The notes below the pieces were generated by a model that did no database searches, was not told the origin of the DNA, and saw only the letters and a list, made by a program, of their open reading frames with translations. From Dokdonella sp. (GTDB taxonomy: Bacteria > Pseudomonadota > Gammaproteobacteria > Xanthomonadales > Rhodanobacteraceae): 64,000 bases of DNA. Positions within the stretch are counted from its first letter, which is position 1; every line of letters begins with the position of its first letter. Shown one piece after another: positions 8,630 through 18,149 of this stretch. Made by a program: the position numbers and the translations under genes. The DNA is taken from positions 91,859-155,858 of the forward strand of contig JALOBC010000002.1 in the NCBI GenBank assembly GCA_023228465.1. The letters are read 5' to 3'.

Positions 8630-8893
8630 ATGAAGATCATCTATCGCGCGGAGAACATCATCGATGCCAACCTGGTCAAGGGTGCACTGGAGGCGGAAGG
8701 CATCCTCGCCTTCGTGAGCGGTGCCCACCTGATCGGCGCTGCGGGTGAGCTGCCGGTCTGCAACCTGGTTTCCGTCATGGTTTCGGACAGCGATATCGAG
8801 CGCGCCAGCCACATCGCGCGCGAAATCGACGCGGCCCTGCGACAGGCGCCGGACGAGGGCGAGGACCTCTTCGGAGCCTCGGTGCTGGCGTGA
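8630..8893 (+). CDS. DUF2007 family small protein
   Basis: An 87-residue protein starting MKIIYRAENIIDANLVKGALEAEGI, which matches DUF2007 ('putative prokaryotic signal transducing protein'), a ferredoxin-like fold related in shape to the PII/ACT group. The family's function is unknown. It is transcribed divergently from glnS and has an AAGGGA ribosome site. The length is normal for the family. Confidence 0.75.
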   Translation: MKIIYRAENIIDANLVKGALEAEGILAFVSGAHLIGAAGELPVCNLVSVMVSDSDIERASHIAREIDAALRQAPDEGEDLFGASVLA

Positions 8894-8920
8894 GCGTGGA
8901 TCGGTCGCGGCGCGCCGCGA

Positions 8921-9517
8921 CTAGGCCGGGAGCGCCGGGGCGAACCTGACCAGCAGCAGTTCGCCGCCACCCTCCAGCAGCAGGCGGCCCGATCCGGGCA
9001 GCGGATCTTCCAGCAGCAACGAGTCGCCAGCCTGCAGCTCCAGGCGCTGACCGCCACGGCTCGCGCTCGCCTGCCCGGCAAGCACGTGGATCAGCCAGTG
9101 CACGCCGCGATCCGGCGGCACGATCATCGTGCCCACCAGCGGGCGTGCCAGGACGTCGGCGTGCAGGTCGGCGCTGCGGGTCATCACGTTGAAGTCGCGC
9201 GTGGGGCCATCGATGAGGCGGCACTGGACGGGCAGGGCGCCATCGAAGTGCGCCCGTGCAAAGCGGCGCGTGAGTGGCATGGGCTCCGCCTCGCCGATGG
9301 TCAGCTCGATGCCGTTGCCGCCGAGCAGCAGCAGATCGCGCGTGACGCCGGGAAACAGCGAGAACGGCCCGTCCGTTTCGATTTCGGCAATGCTGACGCG
9401 CCAAAGGAATTCGCCGGCCTCGCCGTCGCCTGCGGCGCTGCGCGCGATCTCGGTGGTCCAGCCGCCGTCGTTCTTCCAGCGCTGGCGCCGGCATGCGTTG
9501 GCGGGGATCAGGCGCAT
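8921..9517 (-). CDS. HutD/Ves family protein
   Basis: A 198-residue double-stranded beta-helix (cupin-like) protein. The N-terminal signature RQRWKNDGGWTTEIARS (residues 11-27) and the later DFNVMTR are typical of HutD/Ves. HutD accompanies histidine-utilisation genes in some bacteria and has been proposed to bind formylglutamate or limit the pathway. E. coli Ves is linked to cold-shock or environmental responses. No hut genes lie in this window, so the role here is open. It is followed by a SET-domain gene on the same strand 43 nt upstream in transcription. Confidence 0.8.
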   Translation of the reverse strand: MRLIPANACRRQRWKNDGGWTTEIARSAAGDGEAGEFLWRVSIAEIETDGPFSLFPGVTRDLLLLGGNGIELTIGEAEPMPLTRRFARAHFDGALPVQCRLIDGPTRDFNVMTRSADLHADVLARPLVGTMIVPPDRGVHWLIHVLAGQASASRGGQRLELQAGDSLLLEDPLPGSGRLLLEGGGELLLVRFAPALPA

Positions 9518-9560
9518 GGCGCGTGCCCCGCGGCGCGTTGGCAGGCAGGGGCCAGCGCGC

Positions 9561-10022
9561 TCATCCCAACAGGTGCGCCAGGGCGCGGGTCGAGGCGCGC
9601 AGGCTGTCCTCCCAGCTCAGGCCCACGATGGCCTCGCCGGTGACGGCGTCGCGGAATGCTTCCTCCTGACCCGGCGCGAGCAGGTGGCGGTAATCGACCG
9701 TGATCTCGCTGCCGGCGGCCAGGTCGCGGGCGGCGAACACGAAGCCCAGGTGCCACAGCGCGGTCGGTTCGAAGGCGTGGTTGATGTAGCACTCGTCCGG
9801 CCATTCCGGCGTCACCGTGTAGCGATCCTCGAACCAGCGTGCAGTGGCCGCGAGCAGCTGCGTTGCGTCTGGCAGGGCCAGTATTTCCGGCAGGGTATGG
9901 ACGCGCGGGATCGCATCCGGCGCGGTGACGATGCGCGCGCGCGGCAGCGCCTCGTCGAGGAACAGGCCCAGTCCCGCGCCGGGGATGCCGGAAGGGCCGA
10001 TGTGGTAACGGGGCAGGATCAT
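9561..10022 (-). CDS. SET domain protein, divergent short form
   Basis: A 153-residue protein in which most of the length is a SET domain: PSGIPGAGLGLFLDEAL at the start (the G-x-G-x-F/Y-A entry), YINHAFEPTALW in place of the usual NHxCxPN, and AARDLAAGSEITVDYRHLL at the cofactor/lysine channel. No post-SET cysteines are present. SET proteins usually transfer methyl groups from S-adenosylmethionine to protein lysines. The changed NH motif makes activity uncertain. It may be co-transcribed with the downstream HutD-like gene. A canonical SET protein lies 2.3 kb away on the other strand. Confidence 0.7.
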   Translation of the reverse strand: MILPRYHIGPSGIPGAGLGLFLDEALPRARIVTAPDAIPRVHTLPEILALPDATQLLAATARWFEDRYTVTPEWPDECYINHAFEPTALWHLGFVFAARDLAAGSEITVDYRHLLAPGQEEAFRDAVTGEAIVGLSWEDSLRASTRALAHLLG

Positions 10023-10104
10023 GCGCAGGCCGTGGACGGACGGGGCGCGATTCTAGCAGCGCAGTGCCCACGGGCGCCCCGGCCGGCCGCCGATGCGGCG
10101 CGCG

Positions 10105-10440
10105 CTAGAAGGGCCGCAGCGTCGGCCTGGGGTCGTCGCGCCTGGGCGGTTGGGACGGACCGAGGATGACGATGGCGTCGCGGTTGGCGTCCAGGGTCTT
10201 GTTGCCGATGCCCTTGACCTTCAGCAGGTCCTCGACCTGCGTGAACGGGCCGTTGCTGTCACGATAGGCGACGATCGCCTCCGCCTTGACCAGGCCGATC
10301 CCGGCAAGGGATGCGGCCAGGGTTCGCGCATCGGCGGTATTGATGTCCACCTGGGCGAACGCCTGGGCAGGCAGGCTGAAGGCCAGCATCAGCAAGAGCG
10401 CGGGCAGGCGACGGATGCAGGCGGCAAGGGCGAGTTTCAT
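10105..10440 (-). CDS. comEA: ComEA-type helix-hairpin-helix DNA-binding protein
   Basis: A 111-residue exported protein: signal peptide (about 1-29, ending AQAFAQ) followed by two helix-hairpin-helix repeats (VDINTADARTLAASLAGIGLVKA and FTQVEDLLKVKGIGNKTLD) and a basic tail. This is the free-standing periplasmic ComEA form found in Gram-negative bacteria, which binds incoming double-stranded DNA behind the type IV pilus during transformation. Other competence genes are absent from the window, although the pilus regulator gene pilH is present further along. Confidence 0.85.
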   Translation of the reverse strand: MKLALAACIRRLPALLLMLAFSLPAQAFAQVDINTADARTLAASLAGIGLVKAEAIVAYRDSNGPFTQVEDLLKVKGIGNKTLDANRDAIVILGPSQPPRRDDPRPTLRPF

Positions 10441-10612
10441 GGCGTCATTCTGGCCTTGCCGGCTGCTTCGAGGCAGCGGCGATTGGCGCGTCGCAGCTTA
10501 GGAAATCGCCTCGATCGTGTGTAAGAGACTTCCTACACGCGGCAGGCCGCGCCGGCCAGGTCTGCGTCGGCGCGCTAGAATGAGCGATCCTCAGTTACAG
10601 GCAGGACGACCC

Positions 10613-12052
10613 ATGGATTCCAAGGCGCTCAGCAGCTTCGTCGGCAACTTGTGGGACAGCGAGATCGTTCCCCAGCTCGTCGAATACATCAAGATCCCGA
10701 ACAAGTCGCCGATGTTCGACGCCGACTGGGAAAAGCACGGCTACATGGACCAGGCCGTGGCGTTGATGGAAGCCTGGGCCAGGACGCAGCCGATCAAGGG
10801 CATGCAGCTGGAGGTGGTGCGTCTGCCCGGTCGCACGCCGCTCATCTTCATCGAGATTCCCGCCACCGGCGCGGGCGATGACGCGGTGCTGCTGTACGGG
10901 CACCTCGACAAGCAGCCCGAGATGACCGGTTGGGCGGAACACCTGGGTCCGTGGAAGCCGGTAATCGAGGGCGATCGCCTGTACGGCCGCGGTGGCGCGG
11001 ACGATGGCTATGCCATCTTCGGTTCGCTGGCCGCGATCGCCGCGTTGCAGGCGCAGGGCATCGCCCATTCACGCTGCGTGGTGATGATCGAGGCCTGCGA
11101 GGAGTCGGGCAGCTACGACTTGCCGTACTACGTCGATCATCTGGCCGAGCGCATCGGCCAGCCCTCGCTGATCGTGTGCCTGGACTCGGGTTGCGGCAAT
11201 TATGACCAGCTCTGGCTGACGACATCCCTGCGCGGCATGACCGGCGGCAACCTGGTGGTCAACGTGCTCGACGAGGGGGTGCACTCCGGCGATGCCTCGG
11301 GCATCGTCGCCTCGAGCTTCCGCATCCTGCGCAGCCTGCTCTCGCGCCTCGAGGACGAGGTCAGCGGGCGCATCCTGCCGCAGGAATTGCACGTGGAGAT
11401 TCCGGCCGAACGCGTCGCGCAGGCACGCCGCACCGCCGAGGTGCTCGGCGACGATGTGTTCGCCAATTTCCCGTGGGTCGAGGGCATGCGGCCGATCGAC
11501 GCGGACCTGGCCGAACTGGTGCTCAACCGCACCTGGCGTCCGGCGCTGGCGGTCACCGGCGTCGGCGGCATGCCCGCGCTCGACTCGGCCGGCAACGTGC
11601 TGCGCCCGTGCACGGCGGTCAAGCTCAGCCTGCGCCTGCCGCCGACGCTGGATGCGGTCAAGGGCGGCGAGTTCGTCAAGCAGTTGCTGGAGAAGGATCC
11701 GCCGTATGGCGCCAAGGTGCGCTTCGATCTCGAAAAGGCCGGCAGCGGCTGGGAAGCGCCGGCGCTGGCGCCGTGGCTGGAGCAGTCGGTGGATGGCGCC
11801 TCACGCGAGTTCTTCGGTGCGCCGGTCGCCTACAACGGCGAGGGCGGGTCGATTCCGTTCATGGGCATGCTGGGCGAGAAGTTCCCCGGCGCGCAGTTCC
11901 TCATCACCGGCGTGCTCGGGCCCCATTCCAATGCGCACGGGCCCAACGAGTTCCTGCACATCCCGACCGGCAAGAACGTGTCGCTGTGCGTGGCCAGGGT
12001 GGTTGCCGACCACCACGTCGCCAGCGGCAAGGGCCTGACGCGCCGCGCCTGA
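10613..12052 (+). CDS. M20 family metallopeptidase
   Basis: A 479-residue di-zinc peptidase. Metal and catalytic motifs appear in order: YGHLDKQP (about residue 100), GRGGADDGY (about 125), EACEESGS (about 162), a conserved aspartate region (VCLDSG) and the C-terminal GPHSNAHGPNEFL histidine. The insert between them is the lid/dimerisation domain. The arrangement is that of the dipeptidase/CNDP-like branch that splits dipeptides or small peptides in the cytoplasm. No signal sequence is seen. The start at 10613 is supported by an AGGACG-type ribosome site. It complements the exported Dcp and S46 peptidases encoded nearby. Confidence 0.88.
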   Translation: MDSKALSSFVGNLWDSEIVPQLVEYIKIPNKSPMFDADWEKHGYMDQAVALMEAWARTQPIKGMQLEVVRLPGRTPLIFIEIPATGAGDDAVLLYGHLDKQPEMTGWAEHLGPWKPVIEGDRLYGRGGADDGYAIFGSLAAIAALQAQGIAHSRCVVMIEACEESGSYDLPYYVDHLAERIGQPSLIVCLDSGCGNYDQLWLTTSLRGMTGGNLVVNVLDEGVHSGDASGIVASSFRILRSLLSRLEDEVSGRILPQELHVEIPAERVAQARRTAEVLGDDVFANFPWVEGMRPIDADLAELVLNRTWRPALAVTGVGGMPALDSAGNVLRPCTAVKLSLRLPPTLDAVKGGEFVKQLLEKDPPYGAKVRFDLEKAGSGWEAPALAPWLEQSVDGASREFFGAPVAYNGEGGSIPFMGMLGEKFPGAQFLITGVLGPHSNAHGPNEFLHIPTGKNVSLCVARVVADHHVASGKGLTRRA

Positions 12053-12286
12053 GGGCCGCCGGCGGGCGCGGCGGCGCCCCGCGCGCCGGGCGCGATCACG
12101 GGTTCGCCGAATGGACAAACGCGCAGTCGCCGGACAGCGGCTGCGCGCACGCCGGCCGATGATCGGATATGGCTGCCGCGCATGCCGCGCGGGCCCGCAC
12201 ATCGCCGCGCTGGCACAACCCTGCCTCGCGACGGTGGGGCGTGGCGGACGCGATATGATGCATGGCTTTCACGCCCCGGTGTTTTC

Positions 12287-12808
12287 ATGCCACGACGCAT
12301 CGCCGCGCGCCGCTCGCCGATCCATGGCAACGGTGTCTTCGCCCTGGTCGACATCCCGGCCGGCACCGAGCTGATCCATTACGGTGGCCGCCTGCTGACC
12401 CACGCCCAGGCCGACCGGCTGTACGCAAACAGCAGCGACAGCGGCCACACCTTCCTGTTCACCCTGAATGACCGCTACGTCATCGATGCCAACCAGGATG
12501 GCAACAGCGCCCGCTGGATCAATCACAGCTGCGCGCCCAATTGCCGCGCGTTGCTGGAAGAATCGGCGCACGGCGACCCGCGCAAGGATCGTATCGTCAT
12601 CGAGACCCTGCGCGACCTGCAGGCCGGCGAGGAACTGACCTACGATTACGGCATCGTGCTGGAGGAGCGCCTGACGCCGCGCCTCAAGGCCATCTGGGCC
12701 TGTCGCTGCGGGGCGGAGAACTGCACCGGCACCCTGCTCAAACCCAAACGCCCGCGCCGCACCGGTGGCGGGAAACCCGTGCCCGCCCGCAAGGCGCGCG
12801 TGGCCTGA
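12287..12808 (+). CDS. SET domain lysine methyltransferase with post-SET zinc motif
   Basis: A 173-residue protein made of one complete SET domain plus post-SET. Visible are SPIHGNGVFAL (residues 9-19), RWINHSCAPNC, AGEELTYDYG and the post-SET CRCGAENCTGTL, which in eukaryotic enzymes contributes cysteines to a zinc site beside the active centre. A basic tail (KPKRPRRTGG...) follows. It should methylate a protein lysine using S-adenosylmethionine. The target is unknown; in some bacteria and chlamydiae SET enzymes modify histone-like or ribosomal proteins. The gene stands alone; the S46 gene starts 60 nt downstream with its own ribosome site. Confidence 0.85.
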   Translation: MPRRIAARRSPIHGNGVFALVDIPAGTELIHYGGRLLTHAQADRLYANSSDSGHTFLFTLNDRYVIDANQDGNSARWINHSCAPNCRALLEESAHGDPRKDRIVIETLRDLQAGEELTYDYGIVLEERLTPRLKAIWACRCGAENCTGTLLKPKRPRRTGGGKPVPARKARVA

Positions 12809-12867
12809 TCCGCGACCCCTTTGGGGGCAAACCACCGGCCCGTCGCCGGGCCCTGCAAGGAGGTTCC

Positions 12868-14940
12868 ATGAGCCGATTCATCCTTCCCGCGCTGCTCGCG
12901 CTGGCCCTGCCCGGACTGGCCCTGGCCGACGAGGGCATGTGGACGCCGGACAACCTGCCCATGGCGCAGGTGCAGGCGCGCTTCGACTTCACGCCCGATG
13001 CGACCTGGGCCAGGCACGTGCAGCGGGCCGCGCTGCGTCTCGCCGGCGGCTGTTCGGGTTCCTTCGTCTCGCCGGATGGGCTGGTGCTCACCAACCACCA
13101 CTGCATCAATTCCTGCATCCAGCAGCTTTCCAGCGCCGAGCACGACTACATCAAGCAGGGCTTCCTGGCGCGCGAGCGCAAGGATGAGCTGCGTTGCCCG
13201 GAGATCGAGCTGAACCGCCTCGACCAGATCACCGATGTCAGCGCGCGTGTGCGTGCGGCAACGGCAGGCAAGGACGGCGAGGAGTACAGCCGCGCCGAGA
13301 AGGCGGTGAAGTCCGCCATCGAGAAGGAATGTGTCGGCAAGCAGGGCGCGACGACGCGCTGCGACGTGGTCGATCTCTACCACGGTGGGGTGCGCGCGCT
13401 GTACCGCTACCACCGCTATCAGGACGTACGCCTGGCCTTCGCGCCGGAACTCGAGGCGGCCTTCTTCGGCGGTGATCCCGACAACTTCAATTTCCCGCGC
13501 TACGCCTTCGACATGGGTTTGCTGCGCGCCTATGAGGACGGCAAGCCGGCCCGCGTGAAGGACTGGTTGGCGTTTTCGAAGGCCGGCGCCGCGGCCGGCG
13601 AGATGACCGTCATCGTCGGCAACCCCGGCGGCACCGATCGCCAGCTCACCATCGCCCAGCTCGAGTCGGCGCGCGACCTGGACCTCATTCCGCGCCTGTT
13701 CCAGTTGGCCGAGCTGCGCGGCCTGCTGGAGCGCTATCGCGCCGAAAGCCCGGAAAACTGGCGCGTCGCGCAGAACGACCTGTTTGGCGTGGAGAACTCC
13801 TACAAGGCCCTGCGCGGGCGTCTGCTCGCCCTGCAGGATCCGCAGGTGTTCGCGCTCAAGCGCGCGCAGGAACAGGAACTGCGCGACTTCGTGGCCGCCG
13901 ATCCACAGCGGCAGGCGAAGTACGGCGCGGCCTGGGACGCGATCGCCGGCGCCCTGCAGACCTATGCCACGATCGAAACGCGCTTCAAGCTGCTCGAAGG
14001 TCGCAACGTCTTCATGAGCGACTACTTCGGGTTCGCGCGCACCCTGGTGCGCGGCGCGGCCGAGCGCGCCAGGCCGAACGCGGAGCGCTTGCGCGAATAT
14101 GGCGATTCGCGGCTGCCGGCACTGACCCAGCGGCTGTTCTCCACGGCGCCGGTGTATCCGGCCTACGAGCAGGTCAAGTTCGCCTTTGCCCTGACCAAGC
14201 TGCGCGAGGCGCTGGGCAGCGGCGATCCACTGGTGCGCCAGGTGTTGGGGGCGGAATCGCCGGAGCAGGTGGCCGCGCGCATGGTCGAAGGCACGCGCCT
14301 GGGTGATCCGGCGGTGCGCAAGGCGTTGTGGGAAGGTGGCGCGGATGCACTTGCGAAGTCCGAGGATCCCTTCATCGTGCTCGCCCGCAAGGTCGATCCC
14401 GAAGCGCGTGCGCTGCGTCAGCGTTACGAGAATCAGGTGTCTTCACTGGAGGACAAGAACGCCGAACTGATCGCCGCCGTGCGTTTCGAGAAGTACGGTA
14501 CCAGCGTGTACCCGGATGCGACCTTCACCCAGCGCTTCTCCTTCGGCAAGGTCGAAGGCTGGGATGAAAAGGGTGTGGCGGTGGCGCCGTTTACCACCGT
14601 GGGCGGGGCCTTCGACTATGCCACCGGCAGCTATCCCTACGCATTGCCGGCATCCTGGCTGGCCGCGCGCGGTTCGCTCGATCCGGGCACGCCAATGAAT
14701 TTCACCAGTTCCAACGACATCATCGGCGGCAATTCCGGCAGTCCGGTGATCAATGCCAGGGCCGAAGTCGTCGGCCTGGTATTCGATGGCAACATCCACT
14801 CGCTCGGTGGCAACTACTGGTATGACGCGCGCCTCAACCGCGCCGTGTCGGTGCACAGCAGCGCCATCCTGGAAGCCCTGGAGAAGGTGTACCACGCCGA
14901 GCGCCTGACGCAGGAGATCGACGCGGCACGCAAGCGCTGA
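12868..14940 (+). CDS. S46 family dipeptidyl peptidase (DPP7 type)
   Basis: A 690-residue serine peptidase with a signal peptide (about 1-20, LPGLALADEG). The catalytic histidine is H78 in TNHHC and the nucleophile is Ser623 in GGNSGSP. The residue 18 positions after that serine is Gly641. In characterised S46 enzymes glycine here marks DPP7 (hydrophobic or aliphatic P1), whereas arginine marks DPP11 (acidic P1). It would remove N-terminal dipeptides from oligopeptides in the periplasm. A strong AAGGAGG precedes the ATG at 12868. The gene is convergent with the FrnE-like gene. Confidence 0.9.
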   Translation: MSRFILPALLALALPGLALADEGMWTPDNLPMAQVQARFDFTPDATWARHVQRAALRLAGGCSGSFVSPDGLVLTNHHCINSCIQQLSSAEHDYIKQGFLARERKDELRCPEIELNRLDQITDVSARVRAATAGKDGEEYSRAEKAVKSAIEKECVGKQGATTRCDVVDLYHGGVRALYRYHRYQDVRLAFAPELEAAFFGGDPDNFNFPRYAFDMGLLRAYEDGKPARVKDWLAFSKAGAAAGEMTVIVGNPGGTDRQLTIAQLESARDLDLIPRLFQLAELRGLLERYRAESPENWRVAQNDLFGVENSYKALRGRLLALQDPQVFALKRAQEQELRDFVAADPQRQAKYGAAWDAIAGALQTYATIETRFKLLEGRNVFMSDYFGFARTLVRGAAERARPNAERLREYGDSRLPALTQRLFSTAPVYPAYEQVKFAFALTKLREALGSGDPLVRQVLGAESPEQVAARMVEGTRLGDPAVRKALWEGGADALAKSEDPFIVLARKVDPEARALRQRYENQVSSLEDKNAELIAAVRFEKYGTSVYPDATFTQRFSFGKVEGWDEKGVAVAPFTTVGGAFDYATGSYPYALPASWLAARGSLDPGTPMNFTSSNDIIGGNSGSPVINARAEVVGLVFDGNIHSLGGNYWYDARLNRAVSVHSSAILEALEKVYHAERLTQEIDAARKR

Positions 14941-14968
14941 GTCCGCGCCCAGGCCGGTTGTCGCGCCG

Positions 14969-15667
14969 CTACGCCGGCGGCGCGGCGCCCGCGACTGCGC
15001 CTGCGGCCTGCGCGCGCTCGGCGATGAGCCCGCGCAGGAACTGCTCGAACATTTCCGGTGGCTGTGCGCCGGGCACCATCTTCTGCTGGTCGAAGAGGAT
15101 GGATGGCACCGAGTGGATGCCGCGCGTGGTGTAGAACTCCTCGCGCGTACGCACCTCGGCGGCGTACTCGTCGCTGCCGAGGATCTGCGCGGCACGCGCC
15201 CCATCGAGACCGCATCCTGCCGCAACTTCCTGCAGCACGGCCGGGTCGCTGACATCCCTGCCCTCCGTGAAGTAGGCGCTGAACAGGGCTTCGGCCAGCG
15301 CCGTCTGGCGGCCTTCCAGCCCGGCCCAGTGCAGCAGCCGGTGCGCATCGAAGGTGTTGTGGATGCGGCTGCCCGGGCCGACGTTGTAGGCAAAGCCAAG
15401 CTCGGCACCGCGCTGGCGGATGGTGGCACGCATGGCCTCGATCTCGCTGGCCCCGCGCCCGTACTTCAGCATCAGGTTCTGGGTGGCGTCGGCACCTTCG
15501 GGCGGCAACTGCGGGTTGAGCTCGAAGGGCTGGAAATGCCATTCCGCCTCCACCTCGCCGGACAGGCGCGACAGCGCGCGCTGGAGAGACTTCAGGCCGA
15601 TCGCGCACCAGGGGCAGGCGACGTCGGAGATGAAATCGATGCGGACACGCAGAACGTCGGCTGACAT
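14969..15667 (-). CDS. DsbA-family oxidoreductase (FrnE-like)
   Basis: A 232-residue thioredoxin-fold protein with the active-site motif CPWC ([10 protein letters not shown], about residue 19) and the helical insertion typical of 2-hydroxychromene-2-carboxylate isomerase/FrnE relatives. There is no signal peptide, so it is probably cytoplasmic, as FrnE is. FrnE proteins act as disulfide oxidoreductases, sometimes in oxidative stress. AAGGAG precedes the ATG at 15667. The frame extends further upstream without conserved sequence, so the shorter start is preferred. Confidence 0.85.
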   Translation of the reverse strand: MSADVLRVRIDFISDVACPWCAIGLKSLQRALSRLSGEVEAEWHFQPFELNPQLPPEGADATQNLMLKYGRGASEIEAMRATIRQRGAELGFAYNVGPGSRIHNTFDAHRLLHWAGLEGRQTALAEALFSAYFTEGRDVSDPAVLQEVAAGCGLDGARAAQILGSDEYAAEVRTREEFYTTRGIHSVPSILFDQQKMVPGAQPPEMFEQFLRGLIAERAQAAGAVAGAAPPA

Positions 15668-15743
15668 GGGGACTCCTTGGATAATTGCGCCATCGGGCGA
15701 TTGCGGCATGGGACAGCGGATATGCGGACGCCCCGGCGTGCGA

Positions 15744-17099
15744 TCAATCCACCGCGGCCGTCGCCGCCGGCGGCGGTGTGACGCCCGCGGGTTCATCGGG
15801 ATTGGCGCGGCGCATCTGGCGATCCACCACGGCGGCGGTCACGACGTCGCTGCCGACGTTCACCGTGGTACGCATCATGTCCAGCACGCGATCCACGCCG
15901 ATGATGATGCCGATGCCTTCCGGCGGCACGCCGAAGGTCGCCAGCAGCCCGGCGATCAGCGGCAGCGAACCGCCGGGAATCCCGGCCACGGCCACCGCGC
16001 TCAATACCGACAGCAGCATCAGGATGACCTGCTGGCCGAGCGGCAGGTGCACGCCAAAGACCTGTGCGACGAAAAGCACCACGCAGCCTTCGTAGAGCGC
16101 GGTGCCGCTCATGTTCATGGTCGATCCCAGCGGCAGCACGAAGCCGGAGGTACTGGGCCGCAGTTTCAGGTCCTCGTTGGCAGCGGCCAGCGCGGTCGGC
16201 AGGGTGGCGTTGCTGGAACTGGTCGAGAATGCCGTGACCAGTACCGGGCGGATCTTGCGGAAGAATGCCCTGGGCGATTGCCCGGCAAGGAAGCGCACCC
16301 AGAGCGACATGGTGCCGAACAGGTGCAGCGCCATGGCCAGCGCGCAGCCCACCACGAATACCGAGAGCACCAGCAGCACGTCGAGGCCGACCTTGACGAT
16401 CACGCTGTAGATCATCGCCGGCACCGCATAGGGCGCGAGCTCCAGCGCGAAATGCACGATGCGCGTCATGATCTCGGCGAGCGCGTCGAGGCCGTCGAGC
16501 ACCAGTTTTCGGTGTCGTTCGCCGAGCTGGGTGGCGGCCGCGCCGAACAGGATGGCAAACAGGATCAGCGGCAGCACATCGCCCAGCGCATTGCGGCTTT
16601 GGCCCGCCACCGCGCCGACCAGGTTGCGCGGCATGAACATCTCGACCAGGGTCGAGAGGGTCAGTTGGGACTGCGCCGCCTGCGCCGGGATGGCATTTTC
16701 CGCCGCGCCGTACTCGGCCAGCAACTGCTCGGTTGCCTGCGGGTCCATGTGTTCGCCCGGGCGCAGGGTGTTCATCATCACCAGGCCGATCGCCACGCCG
16801 ATCAGCATGTTGAGGGCGAACAGGCTGAAGGTGCGCGCCGTCAGTGGCCCCAGCCGGTCCAGGCGTCCGAGCTGGGCCACGCCCGAGGCGAGCGATGCGA
16901 ACACCAGCGGGATGACCACGAAGAACAGCATGCGCAGGAAGACCTGGCCGAACGGGTCGAACACCGCGCTCGAGACGTCCTGCATGAACTCCAGCGTGGG
17001 CGGGTGGAAATGGCCGACGCCAAGCGTTGCCACCGCGGCGACCACGCCGATGACCAGGCCCCAGAGGATGCGTGTGGCGAGAGGTGTGGATTTGCTCAT
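15744..17099 (-). CDS. dicarboxylate/amino acid:cation symporter (DAACS, GltP/DctA type)
   Basis: A 451-residue inner-membrane transporter with about eight spans and the two re-entrant loops of the glutamate transporter family. Diagnostic segments: [10 protein letters not shown] (first hairpin), [13 protein letters not shown] (NMDGT-like substrate/sodium site), AGIPGGSL (second hairpin) and [18 protein letters not shown] (aspartate and asparagine that hold substrate and cation). It probably imports glutamate, aspartate or C4-dicarboxylates with protons or sodium. A start at 17099 gives [14 protein letters not shown]. It is divergent from prpB and fits with the peptide-degrading genes around it. 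Confidence 0.9.
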   Translation of the reverse strand: MSKSTPLATRILWGLVIGVVAAVATLGVGHFHPPTLEFMQDVSSAVFDPFGQVFLRMLFFVVIPLVFASLASGVAQLGRLDRLGPLTARTFSLFALNMLIGVAIGLVMMNTLRPGEHMDPQATEQLLAEYGAAENAIPAQAAQSQLTLSTLVEMFMPRNLVGAVAGQSRNALGDVLPLILFAILFGAAATQLGERHRKLVLDGLDALAEIMTRIVHFALELAPYAVPAMIYSVIVKVGLDVLLVLSVFVVGCALAMALHLFGTMSLWVRFLAGQSPRAFFRKIRPVLVTAFSTSSSNATLPTALAAANEDLKLRPSTSGFVLPLGSTMNMSGTALYEGCVVLFVAQVFGVHLPLGQQVILMLLSVLSAVAVAGIPGGSLPLIAGLLATFGVPPEGIGIIIGVDRVLDMMRTTVNVGSDVVTAAVVDRQMRRANPDEPAGVTPPPAATAAVD

Positions 17100-17141
17100 C
17101 GGCAGCAATGTACGTTGCCGCACGCCGTGCGTCACGCGCAA

Positions 17142-17161
17142 ATTGGCCAATGGGCTAAAAT
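17142..17161 (+). promoter_or_regulatory. palindrome and -10-like box upstream of prpB
   Basis: ATTGGCCAAT (17142-17151) is a perfect 10-bp palindrome. A TAAAAT box at 17156-17161 lies 22 nt before the prpB ATG. No clear -35 is visible. The arrangement could be an operator next to a promoter in this divergent 84-bp gap. Confidence 0.35.
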
Positions 17162-17183
17162 GACGCCTTTCCGTGGAGGTGTC

Positions 17184-18074
17184 ATGAACCAGCTCGCATC
17201 GCCGGGCGCGCGTTTCCGCGCGGCCGTAGCCGAGGAACAGCCCCTGCAGGTGATGGGCGCGATCACCGCCTATGCCGGACTCATGGCCAGGCGCGTGGGT
17301 TACCGGGCGCTGTACCTGTCCGGCGGCGGGGTGGCGGCCAATTCACTCGGCATGCCCGACCTTGGCATCAGCACCATGGAAGACGTGCTGACCGACGCGC
17401 GGCGCATCGTCGAGGCCACTGGCCTGCCGCTGCTGACCGACATCGACACCGGCTGGGGTGGCGCCTTCAATATCGCGCGCACCATCCGCAGCTTCGAGCG
17501 CGTGGGTGTTGCCGCCGTGCACATGGAAGACCAGGTCGGGCAGAAGCGCTGCGGCCACCGGCCGGGCAAGGAAGTGGTGTCGAAGGAGGAGATGGTCGAT
17601 CGGGTCAAGGCCGCGGTCGATGCGCGCAGCGATGCCGGGTTCGTCATCATGGCGCGCACCGACGCTGCCGCCGTCGAGGGCATCGAGCGGGCGATCGAGC
17701 GCGCCATGGCCTATGTCGAGGCCGGCGCCGACATGGTCTTCCCCGAGGCGATGAAGACACTCGATGATTACCGCCGCTTCAAGGCCGCGGTCAAGGTGCC
17801 GATCCTCGCCAACCTCACCGAGTTCGGCGCGACCCCGTTCTTCACCACCGAAGAATTGCGCTCGGCGAACGTGGACATCGCGCTCTACTGCTGCGGCGCC
17901 TACCGCGCCATGAACAAGGCGGCGCTCGGCTTCTACGAGACGGTGCGCCGCGAAGGCACGCAGAAGAACCTCATCGACACCCTGCAGACGCGCGAGGAAC
18001 TCTACGACTTCCTCGGCTACCACGACTACGAACGCAAGCTCGACACGCTGTTCGCCGCCGGCACCAACGATTGA
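17184..18074 (+). CDS. prpB: 2-methylisocitrate lyase
   Basis: A 296-residue isocitrate-lyase superfamily enzyme. The active-site segment is [17 protein letters not shown] (the superfamily KKCGH-like loop), with [11 protein letters not shown] near residue 87 and TDAAAVEG later. PrpB cleaves 2-methylisocitrate to pyruvate and succinate in the methylcitrate cycle, which consumes propionyl-CoA. GGAGG precedes the ATG. prpC follows on the same strand, so the two are probably one transcript. Length is normal for PrpB. Confidence 0.93.
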   Translation: MNQLASPGARFRAAVAEEQPLQVMGAITAYAGLMARRVGYRALYLSGGGVAANSLGMPDLGISTMEDVLTDARRIVEATGLPLLTDIDTGWGGAFNIARTIRSFERVGVAAVHMEDQVGQKRCGHRPGKEVVSKEEMVDRVKAAVDARSDAGFVIMARTDAAAVEGIERAIERAMAYVEAGADMVFPEAMKTLDDYRRFKAAVKVPILANLTEFGATPFFTTEELRSANVDIALYCCGAYRAMNKAALGFYETVRREGTQKNLIDTLQTREELYDFLGYHDYERKLDTLFAAGTND

Positions 18075-18149
18075 CCAGGCCAGGCGCCGCCGCCATCGAG
18101 CGGATTTCCCGCCTGCGGCAGCGCCGTGGGCCGCAACGGAGTTAGACGC

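Noticed and set aside
12053-12286. Promoter with TATGAT (12254-12259) before the SET gene
   Set aside because: The -10 is reasonable but no -35 or extended element supports it; not strong enough to list.
15420-17183. N-terminal extension of prpB over the symporter gene
   Set aside because: The upstream part is antisense to the dicarboxylate symporter and looks like a shadow. PrpB similarity begins at 17184 behind a GGAGG.
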